Source of the DNA: Psococerastis gibbosa | Lineage: Eukaryota > Arthropoda > Insecta > Psocodea > Psocidae | Length of the DNA stretch: 64,000 nucleotides | Assembly: GCA_963971405.1 (NCBI GenBank) | Contig: OZ020486.1 | Location: 8,703,419-8,767,418, forward strand | Direction: 5' to 3' | Shown: one piece after another, positions 1 through 10,694 of the stretch | How the letters are laid out: each line of letters starts with the position of its first letter | How positions within the stretch are numbered: position 1 is the first letter of the stretch | The notes under the pieces: model-generated | The model's input: only the letters and a program-made list of their open reading frames with translations | Database searches by the model: none | What the model was told of the DNA's origin: nothing | Made by a program: the position numbers and the translations under genes

Positions 1-138
1 TGGCGTCATGGGATATGTTAATTACAAACATTTTAATAGATTTCTATAAAAGAAAAACAAACATTTCCGTCAATGTCATTTGCATTCTGCCACCGTTTTT
101 GTAAATAGCCCCAGCCGGTCGGTGGAATGGGCGCCTTA
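1..138. mobile_element. Composite palindromic MITE (family A), right part only
   Basis: The window opens inside a copy of the family A palindromic MITE seen complete at 19446, 39935, 52247 and 61645. The inner segment around GGCGTCATGGGATATG and the outer terminal repeat ending GGAATGGGCGCC are present. A stretch of about 50 bp between ATTCTGC and CACCGTTTTT, which in the full copies holds the inner terminal repeat and part of the outer arm, is deleted. The element is followed by TTA, the target type used by other copies. No coding content. Confidence 0.85.
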
Positions 139-730
139 ATGCCGCGTGCGCAGCGTGAGGGGGGTGTTGTCTGAACCCATTTCCTCCATGCACAATGCAG
201 CTGCAGAAAATAGTAGCCAGAAGAAAAATATAGGCTACCGAGAGATGTCAAGGGGAGAAGTTTCATTAAATGATCTCTTGACTTATACGATAGCTCAATA
301 AGTTTCAAGTTTTGAAAGTTTGTTAGTTTGTTACGAGCGTCGATGAAAGTTACTGCGGTCGACGTGCTATTCTGGATTCTGCCAGTTGATTTATTTGGGA
401 AACATCTAAAAAATGTGCTGCCTATATTTTCTTTACCCTTTTAGCTCAAGTTTATGGTAAAACTCTTCGAAAATTACTTGTGAAGTGACTGTTAGAAGTG
501 TTATTCTGCTTGAGCTACGTGTGTCAGTTTGCGGCAAAAAGTTTTGAGGCGTTCAATACTAAGGAAATTGTAGTTAATATTGAAATGTAGTCTAATTGTC
601 AGTATTGTGTATTGCCATCGGCATATAGCTTGCGGGAACAGCTTCTTATCGTTTATCATAATTGACTTCCAGTAACATGCAGTTTGACCAATCTGAGCAC
701 TGTGCAACCAATATAGGTACATGATACACA
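139..730. other. Intergenic, no feature recognised
   Basis: AT-rich sequence between the first MITE and the start of the duplicated IR unit. The open frames here are short, have no recognisable protein and are not conserved elsewhere in the window. I see no RNA gene or repeat shared with the rest of the window. Confidence 0.5.
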
Positions 731-820
731 AGAATTCGTAAAATACTATGATGCCATTTGTAGCATTAAAAACACAGAACGAACTCATCGTATGGTTATG
801 TCACGCGAAATATCGCTATG

Positions 821-828
821 TATAAATA
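821..828 (+). promoter_or_regulatory. Possible TATA box upstream of first IR
   Basis: TATAAATA lies about 430 bp upstream of the first IR start codon. It is in a segment conserved in the duplicate (7020-7027, TATAAATG). The distance implies a long leader or a 5' non-coding exon if it is used. Motif only; AT-rich DNA gives such matches by chance. Confidence 0.3.
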
Positions 829-1252
829 GACGTTAAGTTATTGAGATTGAATGTACGGCACGTTTAAAATGCTGAGAACATTATCGTGTTGTTACGTTTA
901 CATGAAGCTTATATTAATAAAATCAAACACGATGTTTCGTCCTATCAGAGGCCTATCCAATAATACGCACAGGTTCTTGTTAAATTTTGGGGAAACGATC
1001 ACACTCATAATTTTAGTGATGGAAAAGAAATGCATCAACTGATTTTGAAAGTCTATTTGGTCGTATAATTTATTAAATTTGTTATACTATATGATAGACG
1101 GAATCTCAAAATGTCCGGTATATTTGGTATGCACTCCATGCTTTTTCCACTTCAGAAGCCATCAATCATTCGCACAATTTCATATGCTGTAAAATATGAT
1201 TAGAATGTGACTGGTATTGGTCGGTGCTGTGCGTTTCTTGATTTTTCCCCAA

Positions 1253-3088
1253 ATGATTTCCAAAATATCAAGTGGTTTTTTAATCTTCCTCTATCTGTTT
1301 CTTACGTTGAATTTTTCGCTGTGCAAATGCAGTTCAGAATTATTTGAGTTCTACAATAATTCCATTCGGGGTGGATTCCATGAAGTACCATATGATGTTC
1401 AGAACAAAATCATCAAAAGATTCGAAAGTGAAGTTCCCAAAGATGGTAAAGGTACCTACATATTTTCAGGAGATAAACATTCTTTGTCACTCGCAATTTT
1501 CGGTCAGGGTATTGCCACGAATTTAATATTCTCCGAGTTCCAAGACACCCCAGAACTAAACAAGCCAGCCATGGCTATTTTCTTGGGCATTACACCCAAA
1601 GTCTTATTACCAAATCTGAGAACGTACAAGAGAAGACATTATTTCGTGTTCAATAGGTATTGTAGCGAACAATTACAGGAAGATTTCGATGCGTTTTTTG
1701 AGGAGAAACTTTTCAGTGTTGTCATTCTCTGCTTTCGCGACACCGACATCTATTTATATGGCTTCAATGATCTTTCAAAGAAGACAATGTCAGAGAAAAA
1801 CAAATTTCATCTGCTGGAAAAGGCAGACACGAATGATTTTATAAATAATTCACAAACTAAATTCTGGGACAGAACGGAATTGTACCAACTAAATGGAACC
1901 GATGTTGATGTGGCTTACTATGAAAATAGCCCTGCTGTTGTACTGTCCAAAGGGGAGGTCAGAGGCTGGGAAGTGGACATTTTTGATTGGTGTATCCGTC
2001 ACATAAATGGAGTTCCTAACAAAGAAATAATTAATCACAACAAAAGTGTTATTAGTGGAATGGATCTCTTTCGGAATCACAGCATTGCTGGAGGTATGAT
2101 GATGAATTCTGTCGCCGAGCCTGGCATCAGCAAAATACCCACCGGTGTACCTGAAAAAATAGTTCTAATAGTCCCTGTATTAAGTAGTGGCAGAACCTAT
2201 TTGTACACCGACATATTTTCTTCGCACGTTTGGATATGTCTTGCGGCTGCAATTGTATTCGGCGCATTCTTTGGAGGGTTATACAGTAAAATTTATTATA
2301 AAACATCTATCCTTGCCTCGATAAGTTCCGGCCTTTGGGGTACAATTTTACTACTAGAACAACCTCTTTGGCATCTTCATCGATTTAAAAAGAAAACGTA
2401 CATTCCCTTCGCAGCGTGGCTGCTGTTTGCGTTACAAGTAACAACTTTCTATCGAGTACACTTAAGCACAAAATTAACAACTTACGAAAACTCACTAAAG
2501 TTTAAAACAGTTTCTGATTTGAATGAGTCCAATTGGAGAATCGAATGCCGGGAATTCACATTTTATTCAATAAAAGGTTATGTATATAGTCCTAGCTTTA
2601 ATAAAATGGCAAATAGCATCGTTGAAGTGCCTGATTCTGTTTCACCAAAAGACATTCTCATTCGTTTGGCCAACGAAAAAAATTTTCATTATTTAGAAAT
2701 AGAAGATGTTGCCATTTATCACATGTCAGCACTTCCTAACACTTTATTGAAACAAATTAGATTTTTTAGTGCTGCATTCCGGCAAGACACGACTGCATTT
2801 TACACATTGAATAACTATTACTTGAAAGGAACATTCGATCGTTTAGTTGGTCGGCTTTTTGAATCTGGAGTAAGTCTTAAATTAAGAGAAGTTTACATGC
2901 ATCAAGCGAAATTCAAACTGTCTGTTGCCCAGGAAACTCCGAATATTAGAGCAGTAAACATGATAGACCTAAGGTTAGCTTTTGAATACCTATTATTTGG
3001 ATATGCTTTAGCTATAGTTATCTATTTGGGTGAGGTTATTTCATTTAAATATAATAAAAAGTTCCCAAAATATCCATATTTGAATTAG
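1253..3088 (+). CDS. Divergent ionotropic receptor (IR), intact, single exon
   Basis: Encodes a 611-residue ligand-gated cation channel subunit of the insect IR family, which is related to ionotropic glutamate receptors. The expected role is chemosensory, in sensory neuron membranes. The start is the first ATG; the frame is open about 12 codons further up but without an ATG. Residues 1-24 are a hydrophobic signal peptide (FLIFLYLFLTLNFSLC). The extracellular S1 lobe follows. M1 is near residues 326-347 (VWICLAAAIVFGAF), the pore loop near 357-373 (SGLWGTILLLEQ), M2 near 383-402 (YIPFAAWLLFALQV), then S2, and M3 near 575-597 (YLLFGYALAIVIYLGEV). This is the IR/iGluR order S1-M1-P-M2-S2-M3. The length is usual for IRs. 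No intron is needed, which fits intronless divergent IRs. A near-identical tandem copy follows at 7449. The ligand is unknown. I cannot assign an orthologue, so no symbol is given. Confidence 0.9.
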   Translation: MISKISSGFLIFLYLFLTLNFSLCKCSSELFEFYNNSIRGGFHEVPYDVQNKIIKRFESEVPKDGKGTYIFSGDKHSLSLAIFGQGIATNLIFSEFQDTPELNKPAMAIFLGITPKVLLPNLRTYKRRHYFVFNRYCSEQLQEDFDAFFEEKLFSVVILCFRDTDIYLYGFNDLSKKTMSEKNKFHLLEKADTNDFINNSQTKFWDRTELYQLNGTDVDVAYYENSPAVVLSKGEVRGWEVDIFDWCIRHINGVPNKEIINHNKSVISGMDLFRNHSIAGGMMMNSVAEPGISKIPTGVPEKIVLIVPVLSSGRTYLYTDIFSSHVWICLAAAIVFGAFFGGLYSKIYYKTSILASISSGLWGTILLLEQPLWHLHRFKKKTYIPFAAWLLFALQVTTFYRVHLSTKLTTYENSLKFKTVSDLNESNWRIECREFTFYSIKGYVYSPSFNKMANSIVEVPDSVSPKDILIRLANEKNFHYLEIEDVAIYHMSALPNTLLKQIRFFSAAFRQDTTAFYTLNNYYLKGTFDRLVGRLFESGVSLKLREVYMHQAKFKLSVAQETPNIRAVNMIDLRLAFEYLLFGYALAIVIYLGEVISFKYNKKFPKYPYLN

Positions 3089-3190
3089 CGCTATACACGT
3101 ATTATACACTGTATCTATAGCCAGGTAGGATGGGGGAGATAAACTAGCCCCAACTTTCCCTAAAATGTTTAATAAGGAAAGAAAACTCAA

Positions 3191-3196
3191 AATAAA
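3191..3196 (+). terminator. Poly(A) signal AATAAA after first IR
   Basis: AATAAA about 100 bp after the stop codon, conserved at 9391 in the duplicate. Plausible cleavage and polyadenylation signal for the IR transcript. No T/G-rich downstream element was verified. Confidence 0.5.
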
Positions 3197-3747
3197 TGGA
3201 AAAGTATTCGGTCCGGATTTTCCGAAGACCGAAAGTTTTGGGCCGAATGGAAGTCCGGACGTCTTTAAGAACTACTACTGTGGACCAGATTTTAAAATGC
3301 GTGTTCGGTTTTATCATGACAACGCCACCCTTGCTTCTCCGGTCCGGCCGTACCATGTCGGAGGGAGTGGTATGATGCGCACAGGAAACAGTTTCCGGAG
3401 CACCTCCAAAAATTCACTGACTGTGACGAAATAGCTAAAAGTCAAAATTTTCATATTATGTAATTTTTTTTGCAACACGATGTCTTATTGTATAATATGT
3501 ATTGTATTAAACTCGTATGTGGAAAAAGTGGAAACTTTAAATTAGAAGGAGAGGTAGTGTATGTATTTGAGTAGGGCCTATAGTTTCATTAAATATTTGC
3601 TCTGCATTTTATATAATATATTGTATATATAAGCACTAAATATGAAGTAAACGTATTATAAACTAATAATAGTTTTTGTGGCTATCTAACTTTGTAGTAA
3701 GCCTAGTGACAAACAAGCTGCTGTTTTTCGACAGTAACTGTTACTAA

Positions 3748-3989
3748 ATTGAGGCCTATAGAAGCCAAAGCGTATATCTGCATTTTTTTTTTAATTTTGA
3801 GATAACTGCACAATGGTCTTCCTGAAGCACATATATATTTTAGAGACTCTAGCATACTCAGTTCGTGAATAAAATGCATTTGAAAATCAGTTCATCAATG
3901 ATAAAGGTTACAGTTCCTTAACTTCAAGTGTGCTTATTTCAAAATGAGTTTGACTGCAGTTATGCGCTTTGGCTTCTATACGCCTCAAT
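3748..3989. mobile_element. Palindromic MITE with terminal repeats (TTGAGGC...)
   Basis: About 240 bp bounded by inverted repeats of roughly 30-35 bp. The left arm begins TTGAGGCCTATAGAAGCC and the right arm, read on the minus strand, begins TTGAGGCGTATAGAAGCC. No coding potential. It lies in the 1.58 kb block present only in duplication unit 1. I could not settle a target duplication. Confidence 0.75.
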
Positions 3990-4272
3990 TGGCAATGGCC
4001 ATAATATGAATGAGTGGGGTATACTGATGTGATCCCAATAATAATGCTGTTCAAAGGGACCCCAGACCTATGTCAGCTCAACACTCTAATTAATAATAAT
4101 AATAAAAGTCCAGTGACATTCCGGTCTGCGTACTTTACCTACGCACTTATACTAGTAGTTACTCGTGCAAATAGGCCATTTCAATTTTTACTAATCTTCC
4201 ATAGAAATGAAAAGTTTATCTACCATGCTACGGTACCTGTAATGAAAATACCAAATATCACTGTAAAATATA

Positions 4273-4542
4273 CAGTAGAACGCCGATTATCCGATGTAAT
4301 TGGGACTGGAGTCGATTCGGATAATCCGACATAGACTGGTAATAAAGGAAAACGAAGTGTTACGCATAGAATAAACCTTATTAACATACGAGTATTTAAC
4401 AAACACAGTTCTACAATAACTCATAACATGTTTCGACGTGTGCTAATATCATTGTATAGCGTTGAAAAACTATAGTACTTGGTTTTAATATTACACTTAG
4501 GACCGATTCGGATTCGGCATTCAGATAATTGGCTTCCTACTG
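4273..4542. mobile_element. Tigger/pogo-like MITE with TA target duplication
   Basis: 270 bp starting CAGTAGAACGCCGATTATCC and ending in the reverse complement of a related terminus (CAGTAGGAAGCCAATTATC on the minus strand). It is flanked on both sides by TA. Termini of the type CAGTAGAAC-CGATTATCCG with TA duplication are those of pogo/Tigger elements of the Tc1-mariner superfamily. There is an additional internal inverted GATTCGGATAATCCGA. Non-autonomous: no transposase frame. Confidence 0.8.
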
Positions 4543-4597
4543 TAATAGCAAATACATGACAATATAGGAAAGGAAGACATGAAAAAATGGACGGATA

Positions 4598-4665
4598 CGG
4601 GATCCGAACCTTAGTCTCCACCCAGCCAGGGCGGTATGCTGACAACTAGACCAAATCCTTTACCA
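4598..4665 (-). mobile_element. tRNA-derived SINE head
   Basis: On the minus strand an A-box-like GGTCTAGTTGTCAGCATAC is followed by a B box GGTTCGGATCC at tRNA spacing, as in the promoter of tRNA-derived SINEs. The flanks do not form a good acceptor stem, so this is a SINE or tRNA relic and not a working tRNA gene. Confidence 0.6.
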
Positions 4666-4779
4666 CCTAAATCTTCACATCTTCTCTTACTCAGATGCTG
4701 TCTATAGAGACTATAATGAACTTAAAGCAGACTTTGACCGATACTATTAATGTAAAGCCTTGCACGTCGGTGCTTTATT

Positions 4780-5275
4780 TTTTCTCTCAAAAATGGCTCC
4801 AACGATATTTTTTTAAATTCATATATTGTGCAATAGTTGTTATTGATGTATACAAAATACAATAGGTCCCTTGCCCCTTGATAGTTTCGTTCTGGGCGCA
4901 AAAAAATAAAAAAATAAACATTTCATGAAAAATGACTAAAAAATAATTTTTCGTTCTTATCTATGTTTCCTAGCTTCAGGTATGTTATAGGTTTTAAATA
5001 TAGTAACAAAACCGAATAGGTTGCAACAAAGTGTTGATTTTGAATTAAAAATTATGGATAATTCAAGCCCTAATTCAATGCATACCCTGCCCGTTCTAGA
5101 CTATGCACTCGTCCCATCGACCAATTCAGTGCATTGAGATGGGGAAAGTCGAGGCAACCGAAATGTAACCCTAGGACAGCCTAGGTAGCCTACTTATGTT
5201 ATCTATAATAATAATAATAATTCTATATATCTAGTATAAAAATTCATAAATAGGAAAGCATGTACTGGTTCCCTT
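4780..5275 (+). repeat. Interspersed repeat E, 3' part
   Basis: Matches the distal part of the 0.9 kb repeat at 23317-24203: the strings CTTGCCCCTTGATAGTTT, TTCATGAAAAATGACTAAA and CAGGTATGTT occur in the same order. It ends with the shared terminus around ATAGGAAAGCATG followed by ACTGGTTCCC. No conserved frame; class unknown. Confidence 0.75.
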
Positions 5276-5329
5276 GAATATAGCCTAGATCAAAATTGTA
5301 AGATGACAGCGGGACTAGTAAATTACTGC

Positions 5330-5661
5330 TTGCCGTGATGGTTGGCGCAACATATGGCTGAGATAGCATCTTGGGGCCACTGCAAAGGGGGTGCAGTAAG
5401 CGGCCTCAGACCGACTGCAGCACTGTATCGGGTATATATCACTGCTGCTGTCAACCCGCAAGTGTGCACTTGCAGTATGTCATTATCTCTGAGGTTTCGA
5501 TCCAATTCCTGAATGACATGATAGTTTAGAATTTTAGAGAGACAGTAGAAGTGGACGGTGAAACGACTTCGGCGGCAATGTGGTAACGTGGTTGTACTTG
5601 TGCGAGTCTCTACACCCCTTGCGAACGGAGACGTGTCGTAACTCGACACAAGTACTTGTAA
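5330..5661. repeat. Older repeat flanking MITE B (copy 1)
   Basis: This stretch is less AT-rich than its surroundings and is repeated at 10070-10406. Its right end is repeated more divergently, inverted, at 21361-21450. It stays open for more than 100 codons on the minus strand in both tandem copies, but that conservation is explained by the recent duplication. I recognise no protein. Treated as a non-coding or decayed element into which MITE B inserted. Confidence 0.6.
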
Positions 5662-5949
5662 GGCCGCTATTCCACAGACCATTTGCCTCACTTGTGAAAG
5701 TGCTTGTGAAGCAGTCAATTTTGTCATTGACGTTTGTTTTGTTTTAAGGAGACGATTATGTAGATACTAAACTTATCTAAGTTATAATATTATTAATGAT
5801 TTCTGCTACCATATTATAACTTAATTTATTATAGGTAAGTTAAGTATCTACATAATAGTCTCCTTAAAACAAAACAAACGTCAATGACAAAATTCCCTGC
5901 TTCACAAGCACTTTCACAAGTGAGGCAAATGGTCGGTGGAATAGCCGCC
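5662..5949. mobile_element. Palindromic MITE, family B (copy 1)
   Basis: 288 bp element that is almost fully self-complementary. Termini GGCCGCTATTCCAC and GTGGAATAGCCGCC are flanked by TAA and TTA. The long arms contain GTTTTGTTTTAAGGAGAC, and the centre reads GGTAGCAGAAATCATTAA on the minus strand. The termini (GGYGnnnATTCCACC) and the central core link it to families A, C and D. No coding content; it can fold into a long hairpin. Confidence 0.9.
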
Positions 5950-6479
5950 TTAGGTTTCTTAGTGAAGCGATTAATATGGTTGATGATGAGGTTAATCGGA
6001 TATATTCATTAAATTGTTTGTACACGATTAACCTTAAAAAAAAGTTTAGAATTTTAGATGGATATCAAGAATAGTCCAGGACAAAGAGGTGCTGACGGAG
6101 GTGGTCCGCTTCCTGGAGAGTATCAGACAAAAGTTGTAGGACGTTGGGCAAGCAGTTTTAGACGGTCCCGATAGCAGTCTTTTGCCAGGTTGGATTTGGC
6201 TGTATACCCTTAAGCCAATAAAAAAAAAAAAAAAAATAGTCAAATTGGTATAGAAGTAGACAGTGAAACGGAAGACTCGATAATGAAAAGAAATATTTTG
6301 CTAATGGGTGCCTTTCATCAGTAGAAAGAAACCCGATTGTTGGTCATGTTGTTGACTACAACATGTCATATGTATAGAACACTGGCTAAATATATGAGTC
6401 GTCAGGTCTAGACTCTCAATGGGTATTCGTGGCATGGCGTTTTTTTTTATTCCTTTATGGCCCAGTACACACGGACGAT

Positions 6480-6662
6480 CATGGCCGTGCTCAGGGGGGG
6501 GGGGGGAGGGTTCAAGGGGTCTGGACCCCCTCCGAAATAAAAAGGCTTTATTTACACTGGATAGAATAGATGGATAGACTTTTAATAATAAGTTTTTTTT
6601 TAAATTTAAACAACATTTTTTACACCCTCCCCCCAAATAAAATAAACCTGGGCACGGCCTTG
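6480..6662. mobile_element. hAT-like MITE with G-run, 8-bp target duplication
   Basis: 183 bp from CATGGCCGTGCTCAGG to CCTGGGCACGGCCTTG. The ends are an imperfect inverted repeat. The flanks CGGACGAT and CCAACGAT agree at 6 of 8 positions, as expected for an aged 8-bp hAT target duplication. Internally there is a run of G followed by GGGTCTGGACCCC. Related elements with better duplications are at 27797 and 53928. No transposase. Confidence 0.75.
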
Positions 6663-7019
6663 CCAACGATTCTGACAGTCGCGAATTGCCGACGTCTTTT
6701 CAATAGTAGCCTTAAAACTAGCAGAAGATTTCTTGCCGTCTTCTCGACGATTCCGCCAGCCAGCGTGAAACCACCTGCTCAAAACTGATTTATGAAAAGC
6801 TCAACAAAATATGTGCCAAGGTGTCAAGATTAATCGCCATTGATAAGAATAGGAAATCAGACTAGAAAATGCGTCAGGGCGCATACACCTCGAGACCAAG
6901 ATAGACCTGCATAAAGCAGGAATAAAGCGAGAATTTGTAAAATACTATGATGCCATTTGTAGCATTAAAAACTCAGAACGAACTCATCTTATGATTATGT
7001 CAATCGGATAATCACTACG

Positions 7020-7027
7020 TATAAATG
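7020..7027 (+). promoter_or_regulatory. Possible TATA box upstream of second IR
   Basis: TATAAATG at the place corresponding to 821-828 in unit 1, one base changed at the end. Low weight as a promoter call on its own. Confidence 0.25.
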
Positions 7028-7448
7028 GACTTTAAGTTATGGAGATTGGATGTACGGCGCGTTTAAAATGCTGAGAACATTATCGTATTGTTCGTTTACA
7101 TGAAGCATATATTAATAAAATCAAACACGATGTTTCGTCCTATCAGAGGCCTATCCAACAATACGCACAGGTTCTTGTTAAATTTTGGGGAAATGATCAC
7201 ACTCATAATTTTAGTGATGGAAAAGAAATGCATCAACTGATTTTGAAAGTCTATTTGGTCGTAATGTATTAAATTTGTTATACTATATGATAGACGGAAT
7301 CTCAAAATGACCGGTATATTTGGTATGCACTCCATCCTTTTTCCACTTCAAAAGCCATCAATCATTCGCACAATTTCATATGCTGTAAAATATGATTAGA
7401 ATATGACTGGTGTTGGTCGGTGCTGTGCGTTTCTTGATTTTTCCTCAA

Positions 7449-9284
7449 ATGATTTCCAAAATATCAAGTGGTTTTTTAGTCTTCCTCTATCTGTTTCTTA
7501 CGTTGAATTTTTCGCTGTGCAAATGCAGTTCAGAATTGTTTGAGTTCTACAATAATTCCATTCGGGGTGGATTCCATGAAGTACCATATGATGTTCAGAA
7601 CAAAATCATCAAAAGATTCGAAAGTGATGTTCCCAAAGATGGTAAAGGTACCTACATATTTTCAGGAGATAAACATTCTTTGTCACTCGCAATTTTCGGT
7701 CTGGGTATTGCCACGAATTTAATATTCTCCGAGTTACAAGACACACCAGAACTAAACAAGCCAGCCATGGCTATTTTCTTGGGCATTACACCCAAAGCCT
7801 TATTACCAAATCTGAGAAAGTACAAGAGAAGACATTATTTCGTGTTCAATAGGTATTGTAGCGAACAATTACAGGAAGATTTCGATGCGTTTTCCGAAGA
7901 GAAACTTTTCAGTATTGTCATTCTCTGCTTTCACGACACCAACATGTATTTATATGGCTTCAATGATCTTTCAAAGAAGACAATGTCAGAAAAAAACAAA
8001 TTTCATCTTCTGGAGAAGGCAAACATTAATGATTTTATAAAAGATTCACAAATTAAATTCTGGGACAGAACGGAATTGTACCAACTAAATGGAACCGAAG
8101 TTGACGTGGTTTACTTTAAGAATAGTCCTGCTGTTGTTCTGTCCAAAGGGGAGGTCAGAGGTTGGGAAGTCGACATTCTTGATTGGTGTATCCGTCACAT
8201 AAATGGAGTTCCTAACAAAGAAATAATTAATCACAAAAAAAGTGTTATTAGTGGCATGGATCTATTTCGGAATAACAGCATTGCTGGGGGTATGATGATG
8301 AGTTCTGCAGCCGAACCTGGCATCAGCAAAATACCCACTGGTATCCCTGAAAAAATAGTTCTGGTAGTCCCTGTATTAAGAAGTGGCAGAACCTATTTGT
8401 TCATCAATATATTTTCTTCGAACGTTTGGATATGTCTTGCGGCTGCAATTGTATTCGGCGCATTCTTTGGAGGGTTATACAGTAAAATTTATTATAAAAC
8501 ATCTATCCTTGCCTCGATAAGTTCCGGCCTTTGGGGTACAATTTTACTACTAGAACAACCTCTTTGGCATCTTCATCGATTTAAAAAGAAAACGTACATT
8601 CCCTTCGCAGCGTGGCTGCTGTTTGCGTTACAAGTAACAACTTTCTATCGAGTAAACTTAAGCACAAAATTAACAACTTACGAAAACTAGCTAATGTTTA
8701 AAACAGTTTCTGATTTGAATGATTCCAATTGGAAAATAATATGCCGGGAATTCACATTTTATGCAATAAAAGGTTATGTATTAAGTTCTGGCTTTAATAA
8801 TATGACAAAAAACATCGAAGAAGTGCCTGATTCTGTTTCACCAAAAGATATTCTCATTCGTTTGGCCAATGAAAAAAATTTCCATTATTTAGAAATAGAA
8901 GATGTTGCCATTTATCACATGTCAGCACTTCCAAATACTTTATTGAAACAAATTAGATTTTTTAGTGGTACATTCCTGCAAGGCACGACTGCATTTTACA
9001 CATTGGATAACTATTACTTGAAAGGAACATTCAATCGCTTAGTTGGTTGGCTTTTTGAATCTGGAGTAAGTCTTAAATTAAGAGAAGCTTACATGTATAA
9101 AGCGAAATACAAATTGTCTGTTTCCCAGGAAACCCCGAAAATTAGAGCGGTCAACATGGTAGACCTAAGGTTAGCTTTTGAATACCTATTATTTGGATAT
9201 GCTTTAGCTATAGTTATTTATTTGGGGGAGGTTATTTTGTTTAATTATAATAAAAAGTTCCCAACATATCCATATTTGAATTAG
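7449..9284 (+). pseudogene. Divergent IR duplicate with one in-frame TAG (pseudogene or readthrough gene)
   Basis: Tandem copy of the IR at 1253, with exactly the same length of 612 codons including the end stop. It shares the same signal peptide, M1, pore loop, M2, S2 and M3. The frame is interrupted once, by TAG at 8688-8690 (codon 414), where the first copy has TCA (Ser). The stop lies just after M2 (383-402), so a terminated product would lack S2 and M3 and could not form a receptor. There are no frameshifts or other stops, and the 198 codons after it remain aligned with the first copy. By eye about 64 of 611 residues differ, with none between residues 326 and 402. The base after the stop is C (TAG-C), a context that favours readthrough. 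Efficient readthrough of a premature stop is known for Drosophila sechellia Ir75a. I infer either a young pseudogene or a readthrough gene; the sequence alone cannot decide. Confidence 0.85.
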
Positions 9285-9390
9285 CACTATACAGGTATTA
9301 TACACTGTACTTTATAGCCAGGTAGAATGTGGGAGATAAACGAGCCACAACTCTCCCTAAAATATTTAATAAGGAAAGAAAAAGACTCAA

Positions 9391-9396
9391 AATAAA
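9391..9396 (+). terminator. Poly(A) signal AATAAA after second IR
   Basis: AATAAA about 107 bp past the terminal stop, the counterpart of 3191-3196. It is preserved in the duplicate although the surrounding 3' flank has diverged. Confidence 0.45.
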
Positions 9397-10069
9397 TGGA
9401 AAAGTATTTGGTCCGGAATTTCCGAAGACAGAAAATTTCGCACAGAATTGAAGACCGGACGTCTTTAACAACTACTACTGTGGAGAAGATTTTACAGTGC
9501 GTGTTCGGTTTGATCATGTCAACGCCAGCCCTTGCTTTTCCTGTCCGGCCGTACCATGTCGGATCTTTTTGAGTCGGAGGGAGTGGTATGACGCGCACAC
9601 GAAAAAGTTTCCGGAGCGCCTCTAAAAATTCACTGACTGTGACGGAATATGCGTCCAAGAATAGTAAAAATTCAAAATTTTCATAAGCTGTAATTTTCCA
9701 ATGCAACGCAATGTCGTATTGTATTATATGTATTGTATTATTTGGAAAAAGAGGAGACTTTGAATTATAAAGACAAGTACTGTTTGTACAAGCCTAGTTT
9801 CATAAAATATTAGCTCTGCATTATATATATTGTATATATTGTGTAGGTACTAAATATGTAGTACATGTATTTAAACTAATAAATTGGTCTTGCAAGACCT
9901 CAGACATCCTGACAAAAACATTAAGTAAATAGCAAATAAAATATAAAAAATAAAATAAAAAAAATAAAAATAATAATAATAATAATAGTTTTGTACGGGT
10001 TCACTCGTACTGGTTCCCTGGAATATAGCCTAGATCAAAATTCTAAGATGACAACGGGACTAGTAAATT

Positions 10070-10406
10070 TCAGCTTACGATGTTGGTTAGCGCGACATAT
10101 GGCTGAGATAGCATCTTGGGGCCACTGCAAAGGGTGTGCAGTAAGCGGCCTCAGACCGACTGCAGCACTGTATCGGGTATATATCACTGCTGCTGTCAAC
10201 CCGCAAGTGTGCATTTGCAGTATGTCATTATCTCTGAGGTTTCGATCCAATTCCTGAATGACATGATAGTTTAGAATTTTAGAGAGACAGTAGAAGTGGA
10301 CAGTGAAACGACTTCGGCGGCAATGTGGCAACGTGGTTGTACTTGTGCGAGTCTCTATACACCTTGCGATCGGAGACGTGTTGTATTTCGACACAAGTAC
10401 CTGTAA
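10070..10406. repeat. Older repeat flanking MITE B (copy 2)
   Basis: Duplicate of 5330-5661 carried in tandem unit 2, with the same order of landmarks (GCATCTTGGGGCCACTGC, then CGACTTCGGCGG, then the MITE). No recognised protein on either strand. Confidence 0.6.
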
Positions 10407-10694
10407 GGTGGCCATTCCACCGACCATTTGCCTCACTTGTGAAAGTGGTTGTGAAGCAGTCAATTTTGTCATTGACGTTTGTTTTGTTTTAAGGAGACTA
10501 TTATGTAGATACTTAACTTATCTAAGTTATAATATTATTAATGATTTCTGCTACCATATTATAACTTAATTTATTATAGGTAAGTTAAGTATCTACATAA
10601 TAGTCTCCTTAAAACAAAACAAACGTCAATGACAAAATTCCCTGCTTCACAAGCACTTTTACAAGTGAGGCAAATGGTCGGTGGAATAGCCGCC
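10407..10694. mobile_element. Palindromic MITE, family B (copy 2)
   Basis: 288 bp, the same length and flanks (TAA left, TTA right) as 5662-5949. It was therefore present before the tandem duplication and copied with it. Termini GGTGGCCATTCCACC and GTGGAATAGCCGCC. Confidence 0.9.

Larger units (their letters stand above)
731..6930. repeat. Tandem segmental duplication, unit 1 (about 6.2 kb)
   Basis: The sequence from about 731 matches that from about 6931 at an offset near 6200 bp. The match covers the IR upstream region (around 731-1252), the whole IR coding region, its 3' flank to about 3670, and then the block 5262-6905 (matched by 10010-11706). The two units are head to tail with no spacer, which is a direct tandem duplication. 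About 1.58 kb (3680-5260), built of stacked transposon pieces, is present only in this unit. So it was either inserted here or deleted from unit 2 after the duplication. Confidence 0.9.

Noticed and set aside
851..1042. Plus-strand frame of 63 codons just upstream of the first IR, as a possible upstream exon
   Set aside because: The duplicate at about 7050 has single-base indels that break the frame, so it is not under coding constraint.
5323..5727. Minus-strand frame of 134 codons, conserved at 10035-10472
   Set aside because: Conservation is explained by the recent tandem duplication; part of the frame runs through MITE B. The third, older copy (21361) does not keep the frame.
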